Under the pieces are notes generated by a model that searched no databases, was not told the origin of the DNA, and worked only from the letters and a program-made list of their open reading frames with translations. The position numbers and the translations under genes are program-made. DNA of 64,000 bases, taken from the NCBI RefSeq assembly GCF_018688375.1, contig NZ_CP061318.1, positions 1,364,001 through 1,428,000 of the forward strand, written 5' to 3'. Source of the stretch: Polynucleobacter sp. AP-Ainpum-60-G11 (GTDB lineage Bacteria; Pseudomonadota; Gammaproteobacteria; Burkholderiales; Burkholderiaceae). Below are positions 1-8,483 of this stretch, one piece after another (the first letter of the stretch is position 1; the number at the start of each line of letters is the position of its first letter).

Positions 1-908
1 GAACCTGCACCTTTACCGTAGTACAAGGTAGTACCAACGGCATCACCAAATACCTGAACGGCATTCATGGCACCTTCTACGTTTGCAATGAGACGTTTAG
101 TAGGAATGAGGGTTGGATGCACGCGCAGCTCTACACCAGTCGTTGTCTTCTTCGCGATACCCAGCAACTTGATGCGATAGCCCAACTGCTCGGCATACTT
201 GATATCGATCGCATCGAGTTTCGTAATTCCTTCAACATGGGCTTTCTCAAATTGCATTGGAATACCAAATGCAATCGCACTCATGATGGTTGCTTTGTGT
301 GCAGCATCTACACCTTCAATATCAAATGTAGGATCTGCTTCTGCGTAACCTAAACGCTGCGCTTCTTTTAAGACAGTCGCAAAGTCCAAGCCTTTGTCGC
401 GCATCTCAGTAAGAATGAAATTAGTTGTGCCGTTGATGATGCCGGCAATCCACTCAATGTGATTCGCAGTCAAACCTTCGCGCAGCGCTTTAATAATTGG
501 GATGCCACCAGCAACTGCCGCTTCAAAAGCGACCATGACACCCTTTTCATGAGCAGCTTTAAAAATCTCATTGCCATGTACAGCGATTAAAGCCTTATTG
601 GCTGTTACCACGTGCTTGCCAGCTGCGATTGCTTCTAGCACCAACTCTTTAGCAATACCGTAACCACCAATCAACTCAACAACGATATCAATCTCAGGGT
701 TATTAATCACTGCACGCGCATCGCTCACCACTTGAGCGCGGTCATTGACCAGTTCTTTGGCACGCTCCACATTGAGATCGGCAACTGTATTAATGCGAAT
801 ACCACGACCTGCGCGACGTTGAATTTCATTCTGGTTACGCTCGAGTACGGTGAATACGCCACCACCTACAGTGCCAATACCTAATAGACCAACTTGAATC
901 GGTTTCAT
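1..908 (-). CDS. hom: Homoserine dehydrogenase, 3' part outside the window
   Basis: Reduces aspartate semialdehyde to homoserine with NAD(P)H, the branch point to threonine and methionine. The first 302 codons are visible, reading MKPIQVGLLGIGTVGGGV with a Rossmann glycine-rich loop near residues 8-15. The substrate-binding stretch with YAEADPTFDIEG lies around residue 210, followed by a lysine-containing DAAHK segment. The C-terminal ACT domain usual in this family would lie beyond base 1. The ATG overlaps the TGA of the upstream aminotransferase gene as ATGA, so the two are co-transcribed and probably translationally coupled. The product call is firm; the gene is incomplete only because the window ends. 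Confidence 0.95.
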   Translation of the reverse strand, partial: MKPIQVGLLGIGTVGGGVFTVLERNQNEIQRRAGRGIRINTVADLNVERAKELVNDRAQVVSDARAVINNPEIDIVVELIGGYGIAKELVLEAIAAGKHVVTANKALIAVHGNEIFKAAHEKGVMVAFEAAVAGGIPIIKALREGLTANHIEWIAGIINGTTNFILTEMRDKGLDFATVLKEAQRLGYAEADPTFDIEGVDAAHKATIMSAIAFGIPMQFEKAHVEGITKLDAIDIKYAEQLGYRIKLLGIAKKTTTGVELRVHPTLIPTKRLIANVEGAMNAVQVFGDAVGTTLYYGKGAG

Positions 909-2164
909 GATGCCTTTGTTGCAGTTGAGTTAGCCGCTTTACGACTATGTTTTTGACGATAACGCTCTAAAAAACGTGCGAGACGACCAATGGCCTCTTT
1001 AAGCACATCCTCATGAGGTAAGAACACTACGCGGAAGTGATCTGGCTTGCCCCAGTTAAAACCGGAGCCCTGCACTAACAACACTTTCTCTTCCTTTAAG
1101 AGATCGGCTACAAACTGCTGATCATCTTCAATGGGGTACATCTCGGGATCAAGCTTTGGAAATAAGTACAAAGCAGACTTTGGTTTCACGCAAGTCACAC
1201 CAGGGATCTCAGTAATGAGTTTCCAGGCGAGGTCACGCTGCTTAGCCAAGCGACCGCCTTCATTGACCAAATCATTGATGCTCTGATAGCCGCCCAATGC
1301 AGTTTGAATGGCGTACTGTCCAGGCACGTTCGCACACAGGCGCATTGAGGACAACATATTGAGACCCTCAATGTAATCTCGAATCATCTCTTTATCGCCT
1401 GACACGATCATCCAGCCAGCACGGTAGCCGCAAGAGCGATAGTTCTTAGAGAGGCCATTGAAGGTAATGGTGACTACATCAGTAGATAAGGACGCCAAAG
1501 AGATGTGTTTCTCTTGGTCGTACAGCATCTTGTCGTAAATCTCATCGGCAAACAGAATCAAGCCATGCTCACGTGCAATTGACGTTAACTCCGTTAGCAC
1601 TTCTTTGGAGTAAATGGCACCAGTTGGATTGTTGGGATTAATCACCACAATCGCTTTAGTGCGCGGCGTGATCTTTTTACGCAAATCCGCCAAATCAGGA
1701 GCCCATTCTTTGGACTCATCACACAAGTAATGAACTGGGGTACCACCGGACAGACTAACGGCAGCTGTCCATAATGGATAGTCAGGGGCTGGTACCAATA
1801 CTTCGTCGCCATTGTTAAGCAATGCATTCATTGCCAAGACGATCAGTTCAGAAACGCCATTGCCGGTATAAATGTCATCCAAAGTAACGCCTTGAATGCC
1901 TTTTTCTTGGCAATACTGCATGATGGCCTTACGAGCCGCAAAAATTCCCTTGGAATCGGAGTACGCTGAGGCATTACCCAAGTTACGGATCATGTCTAAC
2001 TGAATCTCTTCTGGAGGATCAAAGCCAAAAACACCCACATTACCGATGTTTAATTTGATGATTTTGTGACCCTCTTCCTCCATGCGCTGAGCGAGCTCCA
2101 GCACGGGTCCACGTATGTCGTAACAGACGTGATTGAGTTTTTCAGACTTTAGGATCGGTTTCAC
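905..2164 (-). CDS. alaA: Alanine-synthesising PLP aminotransferase (AlaA type)
   Basis: A class I/II fold-type I aminotransferase of 419 residues that probably makes alanine from pyruvate and glutamate in the cytoplasm. Visible are the NPNNPTG loop (about residue 180), FADEIYDK with the aspartate that holds the pyridine nitrogen, and the PLP lysine in NGLSKNYRSCGYRAGW (about residue 240). The family-typical C-terminal arginine lies in the HFRVVF stretch. It is the first gene of an operon with homoserine dehydrogenase, overlapping it by four bases. This arrangement is common in Burkholderiales, often followed by threonine synthase. Substrate specificity is inferred from resemblance to E. coli AlaA; another amino-group acceptor cannot be excluded. 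Confidence 0.9.
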   Translation of the reverse strand: MKPILKSEKLNHVCYDIRGPVLELAQRMEEEGHKIIKLNIGNVGVFGFDPPEEIQLDMIRNLGNASAYSDSKGIFAARKAIMQYCQEKGIQGVTLDDIYTGNGVSELIVLAMNALLNNGDEVLVPAPDYPLWTAAVSLSGGTPVHYLCDESKEWAPDLADLRKKITPRTKAIVVINPNNPTGAIYSKEVLTELTSIAREHGLILFADEIYDKMLYDQEKHISLASLSTDVVTITFNGLSKNYRSCGYRAGWMIVSGDKEMIRDYIEGLNMLSSMRLCANVPGQYAIQTALGGYQSINDLVNEGGRLAKQRDLAWKLITEIPGVTCVKPKSALYLFPKLDPEMYPIEDDQQFVADLLKEEKVLLVQGSGFNWGKPDHFRVVFLPHEDVLKEAIGRLARFLERYRQKHSRKAANSTATKAS

Positions 2165-2185
2165 AATAAATTAAAGGGTAAGTTC

Positions 2186-2217
2186 TTGAAATCTAGGAAA
2201 AAACAGCTAGCTATAAT
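2186..2217 (+). promoter_or_regulatory. Possible promoter of the arn operon
   Basis: A perfect TATAAT at 2212-2217 lies 26 bases before the GTG start at 2244. The best -35-like hexamer, TTGAAA at 2186-2191, is 20 bases upstream, longer than the usual 16-18. The -10 is convincing and the -35 is weak, which could mean activator dependence. No PmrA-like direct repeat is obvious by eye. Confidence 0.4.
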
Positions 2218-2243
2218 CCTCATAATTATGACAGAGAGTCCAC

Positions 2244-2621
2244 GTGAAGCTTCAATCTGACCCCCATTCCGGAGCCAATACGATCACCGGTTACGGCGAT
2301 GGCTACATAGAGATCAATAAGATCCCCTACAGTCACGCGGTTTTATTGAGCTCAGATGGTGAAATCCTCGAGTGGCCAGTGAAATCCTTTGAGGAGCTAA
2401 GCCCAGCTGATTTCGCTCAAATGGCCTCTCTCAAGCCTGAATTAATCATTATTGGGACTGGCAAACGCCAGCGCTTCCCCAAGCCTGAACTTTTAAAAAC
2501 CCTCATTGACGCCAAGCTAGGCTTTGAAGTGATGGACTCTCAAGCGGCCTGTAGAACATACAACATTCTTGTTGGCGAAGGTCGCCAGGTACTGCTTGCC
2601 CTGATTGTGGAAGCCATCTAA
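2244..2621 (+). CDS. Mth938/NDUFAF3-fold protein of unknown function
   Basis: A 125-residue cytoplasmic protein of the Mth938-like (DUF498) fold, related to mitochondrial complex I assembly factor NDUFAF3. The family signature LIIIGTGKRQRFP is at about residues 68-80, followed by GFEVMDSQAACRTYNIL and the terminal GRQVLLALIVEA segment. The start is GTG: an upstream ATG at 2228 runs into a stop, and an AGAGAG sequence precedes the GTG. Its stop overlaps the arnT start as TAATG, so it leads the lipid A modification operon. The biochemical role is unknown; in alphaproteobacteria relatives sit beside SecDF and YidC-type genes, suggesting a link to membrane assembly, but that is inference. Confidence 0.85.
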   Translation: MKLQSDPHSGANTITGYGDGYIEINKIPYSHAVLLSSDGEILEWPVKSFEELSPADFAQMASLKPELIIIGTGKRQRFPKPELLKTLIDAKLGFEVMDSQAACRTYNILVGEGRQVLLALIVEAI

Positions 2622-4315
2622 TGCAGTTTGGCCAAGTTCGGCAATCCAGCGCCCTCAACCCAGTCTCAATTTTGATTCTGGTTCTTGTCTATGCCTTGCT
2701 GTGGTTTGGCACTCTCAATTATCGCCACCTCATTCCCTCTGATGAAGGGCGTTATGCCGAGATTGCGCGCGAGATGCTCGTCACCGGAGATTGGGTTACC
2801 CCTCGCTATAACGGCTACAAGTATTTTGAAAAACCTCCTTTACAAATTTGGGCCACTGCCACCGCCTTTAATCTTTTTGGCATCGGTGACTGGCAAGCGC
2901 GCTTATGGACTGCGCTCACTGGATTTTTAACAATTGTATTTATTGGCTTTACTGGCGCACGCATCTATAGCGCACGAGCAGGTTGGTTAGCTGCTATCGC
3001 TTTGGCGTCTAGCCCTATGTGGGTAATTGGTGGGCATATCAACTCACTCGATATGGGATTGTCGGCATTTTTAGTTGCAGCACTCTGCAGTCTATTATTG
3101 GCACAAAATTCTCAGAAGACGAGCGACACTAGAAAGTGGATGTGGGCCTGCTGGGCATTCATGGCCTTAGCCACCTTATCAAAGGGCGTTATCGGCGTAG
3201 CTATCCCTGGGATGGTCTTTATTGTTTATTCCATTAGCGCGTGGGACTGGAAGATTTGGAAACAGCTGCACATGATTAGTGGCACGATTTTATTTTTAGC
3301 AATTACCTCCCCTTGGTTTGTTCTAGTGGCCCAACGCAATCCAGAATTTTTAGAGTTCTTCTTTATTCATGAGCACCTGCAACGATTTACGCAAACAGCG
3401 CACAGTAGAACCGGTCCAATCTATTACTTCGTCCCCCTACTGCTCCTGGGATTTTTGCCGTGGGTTGCACAAACTCCTGGAGCCCTAAGAGATGCCTGGG
3501 GAGAGCGCAATCGTGAGTTCTCGAGCGGCTGGTTGCTCACCTGCTGGTTTGCGGTCATTATGGGATTCTTTAGCATCTCTCAATCAAAATTACCTGGCTA
3601 CATCATTCCTGTCTTCCCAGCATTGGCAATGCTTGTTGGCCATCACTTAGATCGCAATCTGGGCTCAAGCAATTCACTGGAATTGCCATGGAAATTACAA
3701 ACCCTCTTCTTTGTAATTTTAGGTGGTGTTGGATTTTTCTTTTTAGGCGAGGTTGGCAAACAAGCTAGGCCGGATGAAATTGAATCCTACGCTCAATACA
3801 CCCATTGGATTGTTGCAGCACTCGTTGCATTAGTTTTATTCAGCCTCTTGGCATTCATGCAAAGCAAGCGTTATGGCTTTAGGAGTATTACGAGTTTTGC
3901 AGGTGGTTTTTTTCTCTGCGCAATCATCGCGGGTACAGGCCATGAGACTCTCGGTCGCGCAGTATCGGGCATTGATTTAGTAGAAAAAGTGAAGGCAGGT
4001 ATTCCGGAGAAGGTGAACTTTTACTCCGTGCGAATCCTAGACCATACAGTGCCTTTCTATTTAGGTAGAACGATGATTATGGTGGAGTCTCCGGATGAGC
4101 TGGAGTTTGGCGTAAAGCAAGAACCACAACTGTGGCTCCCCACCTTTGATGCCTTTATCGAGCGCTGGAAAGAGGATCAAACTGCTTATGCCTTAATGGT
4201 TCCAGAGCAATATATCCAATTACAGAAACTCAATCTCCCAATGCAAGAAGTTGGCAGAGATTCTCGGCGCGTAATTGTTAAACACCCAGAGTTACAAAGC
4301 AGCTCAGCAAAATAA
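2621..4315 (+). CDS. arnT: Lipid A Ara4N transferase, GT-C glycosyltransferase
   Basis: An inner-membrane glycosyltransferase of the PMT/ArnT (GT83) family that moves 4-amino-4-deoxy-L-arabinose from undecaprenyl phosphate to lipid A on the periplasmic side. The 564-residue protein has about a dozen hydrophobic helices. The first periplasmic loop carries SDEGRYAEIAREM (about residues 40-52), with the acidic pair that coordinates metal and lipid carrier in this fold, followed by the conserved FEKPPL. A soluble C-terminal domain follows the last helix. It overlaps the preceding gene by one base and is 15 bases before arnB. Context with arnB, arnC, the split arnA and arnD makes the assignment strong. 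Confidence 0.92.
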   Translation: MQFGQVRQSSALNPVSILILVLVYALLWFGTLNYRHLIPSDEGRYAEIAREMLVTGDWVTPRYNGYKYFEKPPLQIWATATAFNLFGIGDWQARLWTALTGFLTIVFIGFTGARIYSARAGWLAAIALASSPMWVIGGHINSLDMGLSAFLVAALCSLLLAQNSQKTSDTRKWMWACWAFMALATLSKGVIGVAIPGMVFIVYSISAWDWKIWKQLHMISGTILFLAITSPWFVLVAQRNPEFLEFFFIHEHLQRFTQTAHSRTGPIYYFVPLLLLGFLPWVAQTPGALRDAWGERNREFSSGWLLTCWFAVIMGFFSISQSKLPGYIIPVFPALAMLVGHHLDRNLGSSNSLELPWKLQTLFFVILGGVGFFFLGEVGKQARPDEIESYAQYTHWIVAALVALVLFSLLAFMQSKRYGFRSITSFAGGFFLCAIIAGTGHETLGRAVSGIDLVEKVKAGIPEKVNFYSVRILDHTVPFYLGRTMIMVESPDELEFGVKQEPQLWLPTFDAFIERWKEDQTAYALMVPEQYIQLQKLNLPMQEVGRDSRRVIVKHPELQSSSAK

Positions 4316-4330
4316 ATTCTTAAGGCCACC

Positions 4331-5503
4331 ATGTCAGCCAATTCAAACTCTCTGCCCTTTATTCCGTTTACGCGCCCACACTTTAATCAAGAAACAATTG
4401 ATGCAGTTGCAGAGGTATTACGCTCTGGCTGGGTAACTTCAGGACCGAAGTTAGCAGAATTTGAAGCCACATTGAGCGAATACTTTGGCGGCCGCCCAGT
4501 GCGTTGTTTTGCCAACGGCACTGCCACCATGAAAATCGCATTGCAGGTTGCTGGGATTGGTCCTGGCGATGAAGTCATCACCACCCCGATCTCTTGGGTA
4601 GCTACTTCTAATGTCATTTTGAGTGTAGGTGCAACACCCGTATTTGTAGATATTGATCCCGTCACTCGCAATATGGATTTAAGCAAGCTGGCTGCAGCAT
4701 TTACACCGAAGACACGCGCAATCATGCCCGTCTATTTAGCTGGGCTACCTGTGAATATGGATCAACTCTATGACCTCGCCAAACAATACAAACTCCGCGT
4801 AATTGAAGATGCTGCCCAAGCATTTGGATCACAGTGGAAAGGGCAAAAGATCGGCAGCATTGGTGATTTGGTGAGCTTTAGTTTTCAGGCAAATAAGAAT
4901 TTATCCACGGTTGAAGGTGGGTGCCTTGTTCTGAATAACGCAGATGAAGCAAAGCTTGCTGAGAAGTTTCGTCTCCAAGGTCTTACCCGCCAAGGTATGG
5001 ATGGCATGGATGTTGACGTACTTGGCGGCAAAGATAATTTGACAGATGTCAATGCGGTCATTGGCTTGCATCAACTAAAACAGTTGCCAGCATTTCAGGC
5101 ACGTAGAAGTGCTTTAGCAAGACAGTACTTTGATGCCATTCGCACTGAAATGAAATCTGCCGGCTTAGATAATCTGGATTTAGAGTTGCCCGTGGAGAAC
5201 TTTAGCGATAGTAACTGGCACATGTTCCAAGTGGCACTTCCACTCGAGCAATTGAGTGTGGATCGTGCGCAAGTGATGACCGAACTCAAAGAATTAGGCA
5301 TTGGTACAGGTGTTCATTACCCTGCCATTACTGGATTCACGCTCTATCAAAACCTGGGTTACAAAGTTGAAGCCACTCCAGTAGCAGAGCGTATTGGCCG
5401 CTCTATTTTGACCCTCCCCCTCTTTCCAGGGATGGCGGACGAAGATATTGGCCGCATAGCCAGTGCTTTAGCGGGAATTCTGAAGAAACATCACAAAAAC
5501 TAG
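4331..5503 (+). CDS. arnB: UDP-4-amino-4-deoxy-L-arabinose aminotransferase
   Basis: A PLP enzyme of the DegT/DnrJ/EryC1 family (390 residues) that aminates UDP-4-keto-pentose with glutamate to give UDP-Ara4N. Visible are the N-terminal PFTRPHF segment, IEDAAQAFGS (about residues 158-167) and SFSFQANKNLSTVEGG, in which the second lysine-region residue is the PLP attachment site (about residue 190). Length matches the roughly 380 residues of the enterobacterial protein. An AAGG ribosome-binding site precedes the ATG. It is the second enzyme step of the pathway and lies between arnT and arnC, all on the same strand. The related PLP sugar aminotransferases WecE and DesI are less likely given the neighbours. 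Confidence 0.92.
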   Translation: MSANSNSLPFIPFTRPHFNQETIDAVAEVLRSGWVTSGPKLAEFEATLSEYFGGRPVRCFANGTATMKIALQVAGIGPGDEVITTPISWVATSNVILSVGATPVFVDIDPVTRNMDLSKLAAAFTPKTRAIMPVYLAGLPVNMDQLYDLAKQYKLRVIEDAAQAFGSQWKGQKIGSIGDLVSFSFQANKNLSTVEGGCLVLNNADEAKLAEKFRLQGLTRQGMDGMDVDVLGGKDNLTDVNAVIGLHQLKQLPAFQARRSALARQYFDAIRTEMKSAGLDNLDLELPVENFSDSNWHMFQVALPLEQLSVDRAQVMTELKELGIGTGVHYPAITGFTLYQNLGYKVEATPVAERIGRSILTLPLFPGMADEDIGRIASALAGILKKHHKN

Positions 5504-5534
5504 TATCGAGAGCGGAATCAGGCAAAATTGCAGC

Positions 5535-6506
5535 ATGACTGCAAATTTAGCTACCCAAGCCTGCAATCCCGTGCTCAGCGTTGTTATTCCGGTTTACAAC
5601 GAGGAAGATGGCCTTCAAGCCCTCTTTGATCGCCTGTATCCTGCGCTTGATGTGATGTCTAGCAAGCGCAATATTGCTTACGAAGTGGTATTTGTTAATG
5701 ATGGCAGTAAAGATCGTTCTGCTGGCATCTTGGCCAAGCAGGTTGAGCTCCGCCCTGATGTGACCCGTGCGGTGTTATTTCACAGTAACTTTGGTCAGCA
5801 CATGGCGATCATGGCTGGCTTTGAATATTCTCGCGGTGAATACATCATCACCCTGGATGCTGACCTACAAAATCCCCCAGAAGAAATCGACGCCTTGGTA
5901 AATGAATTACTCAAAGGTCATGACTACGTTGGCACTATCCGCGCTAATCGTCGCGACAGCTTCTTTAGAAAATTTGCCTCCCGTGCCATGAATCATTTGC
6001 GGGAAAAAATTACTCGCATCACGATGACCGACCAAGGTTGCATGTTGCGCGGCTATAGCCGTCGTATTGTTGATCTTGTTCGTCAGTGTGACGAAAGCAA
6101 CACATTTATTCCAGCGCTAGCTTATACCTTCGCATCGAATCCTACAGAAATCAGCGTCAAACATGAAGAACGTTTTGCTGGTGAATCCAAGTACAGTCTG
6201 TATCAACTCATTCGCTTGAACTTCGACTTAGTAACCGGCTTCTCCGTGATGCCTTTGCAGATTTTCTCGATCCTGGGAATGCTCTTGGCCATGGCCGCAG
6301 GCAGCCTATTTATATATCTACTAGTTCGCCGCTTCGTTTTAGGAGCTGAGGTTGAGGGAGTCTTCACACTCTTTGCCCTCACCTTCTGCTTGATTGGCGT
6401 AATGCTGTTTGGTCTTGGCTTACTCGGTGAATATATTGGCCGTATCTACCAACAAGTTCGTGAGCGTCCTCGCTATGTTGTGCAAACTGTTTTAGAGAAA
6501 AAATAA
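5535..6506 (+). CDS. arnC: Undecaprenyl-phosphate Ara4FN transferase
   Basis: A family 2 glycosyltransferase (323 residues) that links 4-formamido-arabinose to undecaprenyl phosphate at the cytoplasmic face. The N-terminal catalytic domain shows VVIPVYNEEDGL, VFVNDGSKDRS and the metal-binding ITLDADLQNPPEE (about residues 114-126). Two C-terminal hydrophobic helices (about 235-260 and 272-300) anchor it. This layout equals the ArnC/DPM1-like family. The gene abuts the TTG start of the next gene with no spacer, implying coupled translation. Its position inside the arn cluster distinguishes it from GtrB-type glucosyl transferases with the same fold. Confidence 0.92.
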   Translation: MTANLATQACNPVLSVVIPVYNEEDGLQALFDRLYPALDVMSSKRNIAYEVVFVNDGSKDRSAGILAKQVELRPDVTRAVLFHSNFGQHMAIMAGFEYSRGEYIITLDADLQNPPEEIDALVNELLKGHDYVGTIRANRRDSFFRKFASRAMNHLREKITRITMTDQGCMLRGYSRRIVDLVRQCDESNTFIPALAYTFASNPTEISVKHEERFAGESKYSLYQLIRLNFDLVTGFSVMPLQIFSILGMLLAMAAGSLFIYLLVRRFVLGAEVEGVFTLFALTFCLIGVMLFGLGLLGEYIGRIYQQVRERPRYVVQTVLEKK

Positions 6507-7376
6507 TTGCACGCAGTCGTCTTTGCATATCACGATGTTGGCGTTAATTGCCTCAAGGCTTTGATCGCTGCGGGCATCCAGATTGATGTGGTGATTACCC
6601 ACCAAGATGACCCGAATGAGAATGTCTGGTTTGGGAGTGTTGCCAAACTGTGTGAGGATAAAAAAATTCCTTACATCACACCAAACGCCAATCAGTTAAT
6701 AGATCTCGTGCCGCAGATACAAAAACTGGCGCCCGATTACCTTTTCTCTTTTTACTATCGCCATATGATTCCGGCCGAGCTCTTGGCTTGCGCCAAAATT
6801 GCTGCCCTGAATATGCATGGCTCACTCCTACCAAAGTATCGTGGCCGCGCTCCAGTCAATTGGGCAATCCTTCATGGAGAAACCGAAACCGGTGCCACAT
6901 TACACGTTATGGAAGTCAAACCAGATGCCGGCGATATCGTGGGGCAATCGGCTGTCTCTATTGGTCCCGATGAAACCGCTACTGAAGTGTTTGGCAAAGT
7001 TAGTCAGGCGGCCGTTACGGTAATGAACCAGGTCCTCCCGGAACTTGTACAAGGCCACATCCCCCGAAAGCCAAATAATCTGGCTCAAGGCAGCTATTTT
7101 GGAGGTCGAAAGCCTGCGGATGGGCAAATTCTGTGGCAACAGACGGCTCAGCAGGTGCACAACCTCGTGCGAGCCGTTGCACCCCCCTACCCCGGGGCTT
7201 TTACCGACTGGCAAGGTCAGCGCAGAATTGTGGCTCGTACCAGCCTAAAAGGGCCATTTCCGGGGCAACTAGATCTTCAGGTTCCCGGCATCCAAGTGGT
7301 TGATAATCAGGTATTCGGCGTTTGTGGAGACCAACAAGCAGTAGCAATACTGGACTGGTTCCCAGCAAACAGCTAA
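6507..7376 (+). CDS. arnA: Stand-alone UDP-Ara4N formyltransferase (ArnA N-terminal domain)
   Basis: Transfers a formyl group from 10-formyltetrahydrofolate to UDP-Ara4N. In E. coli this is the N-terminal half of bifunctional ArnA; here it is a separate 289-residue protein. The catalytic core NMHGSLLPKYRGRAPVNWA (about residues 103-120) has the asparagine and histidine of the hydroxymethyl-transferase fold, and the conserved aspartate lies in KPDAGDIVGQ. A C-terminal OB-like segment completes the domain, so the protein is not truncated. The start is TTG immediately after the arnC stop; no in-frame ATG lies near it. The decarboxylase half follows 48 bases downstream with its own ribosome-binding site. 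Confidence 0.9.
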   Translation: MHAVVFAYHDVGVNCLKALIAAGIQIDVVITHQDDPNENVWFGSVAKLCEDKKIPYITPNANQLIDLVPQIQKLAPDYLFSFYYRHMIPAELLACAKIAALNMHGSLLPKYRGRAPVNWAILHGETETGATLHVMEVKPDAGDIVGQSAVSIGPDETATEVFGKVSQAAVTVMNQVLPELVQGHIPRKPNNLAQGSYFGGRKPADGQILWQQTAQQVHNLVRAVAPPYPGAFTDWQGQRRIVARTSLKGPFPGQLDLQVPGIQVVDNQVFGVCGDQQAVAILDWFPANS

Positions 7377-7424
7377 TAACAAATGAAGTGCAGCACCCTT
7401 TAGATTAAAAACGAGGCAGTAAAG

Positions 7425-8471
7425 ATGAAAAAAGTACTCATTCTTGGCGTAAACGGTTTTATTGGCCACCACCTTTCCAAGCGCATCCTAGAGACGACCG
7501 ATTGGGATGTCTATGGCATGGATATGCAAAACGATCGCCTCGGTGATTTAGTAAATCATCCCCGCATGCATTTCTTCGAGGGCGATATCACGATCAATAA
7601 AGAATGGGTCGAATATCACATCCGCAAATGCGATGTCATTCTGCCTTTAGTAGCGATTGCTACCCCAGCAACTTATGTTCAGCAGCCGCTGAAAGTATTT
7701 GAGCTCGACTTCGAGGCTAACTTACCAATCGTGCGCTCAGCCGTTAAATACAAAAAGCATTTGGTATTTCCATCTACATCGGAAGTCTATGGCATGTGTG
7801 AAGATGGTGAATTTGATCCCGCTAAATCGAATATGGTTTACGGTCCAATCAATAAACCACGTTGGATCTACGCTTGCTCTAAGCAATTGATGGATCGCGT
7901 AATTTGGGGTTACGGTATGGAAGGCTTACGCTTTACCCTCTTCCGTCCATTTAACTGGATTGGCCCAGGTCTAGATAGTATCTACACACCAAAAGAAGGT
8001 TCTTCCCGTGTAGTGACGCAATTCCTAGGTCATATCGTTCGTGGCGAAGCCATTAACGTGGTCGACGGTGGCGCCCAGAAACGTGCCTTTACTTATGTTG
8101 ATGATGGTATCGATGCCTTAATGCGCATTATCGATAACAAAGATGGTGTTGCTAACGGCAAAATCTACAACATCGGTAATCCAAAGAACAATCACTCTAT
8201 TCGTGAACTTGCTAATCAGATGCTGGAAATTGCACGCAGCATTCCGGAGTATGCAAAGACAGCAAATGAAGTGGAGATTGTAGAAACGACTTCTGGCGCT
8301 TACTACGGCGAAGGATATCAAGACGTTCAAAACCGTGTGCCTGCAATTGACAACACCATGAGCGAATTAGGTTGGAAGCCAACCACCAATATGAGCGATG
8401 CGTTAATGAATATTTTTGAAGCCTATCGTGAAGATGTGGAAAAAGCACGTCACTTGGTTGATAACGAGTAA
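7425..8471 (+). CDS. arnA: Stand-alone UDP-glucuronate C4 oxidative decarboxylase (ArnA C-terminal domain)
   Basis: An extended short-chain dehydrogenase (348 residues) that oxidises and decarboxylates UDP-glucuronate to UDP-4-keto-pentose with NAD+, the first committed step of Ara4N synthesis. It shows the NAD-binding GVNGFIGHHL (residues 8-17), FPSTSEVYGM with the serine-glutamate pair typical of ArnA, the catalytic YACSK tyrosine and lysine (about 149-153), and RPFNWIGPG. A GAGG ribosome-binding site lies just before the ATG. It resembles the C-terminal half of E. coli ArnA rather than UDP-xylose synthase, and the two halves keep the order they have in the fused enzyme. Some bacteria call the separate gene arnA2. 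Confidence 0.9.
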   Translation: MKKVLILGVNGFIGHHLSKRILETTDWDVYGMDMQNDRLGDLVNHPRMHFFEGDITINKEWVEYHIRKCDVILPLVAIATPATYVQQPLKVFELDFEANLPIVRSAVKYKKHLVFPSTSEVYGMCEDGEFDPAKSNMVYGPINKPRWIYACSKQLMDRVIWGYGMEGLRFTLFRPFNWIGPGLDSIYTPKEGSSRVVTQFLGHIVRGEAINVVDGGAQKRAFTYVDDGIDALMRIIDNKDGVANGKIYNIGNPKNNHSIRELANQMLEIARSIPEYAKTANEVEIVETTSGAYYGEGYQDVQNRVPAIDNTMSELGWKPTTNMSDALMNIFEAYREDVEKARHLVDNE

Positions 8472-8483
8472 GCACAGAGGTTC

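Noticed and set aside
6507-8471. arnA halves as one gene broken by a frameshift
   Set aside because: Both halves are full length, separated by 48 bases with a ribosome-binding site and complete catalytic residues; free-standing halves are a plausible functional arrangement.
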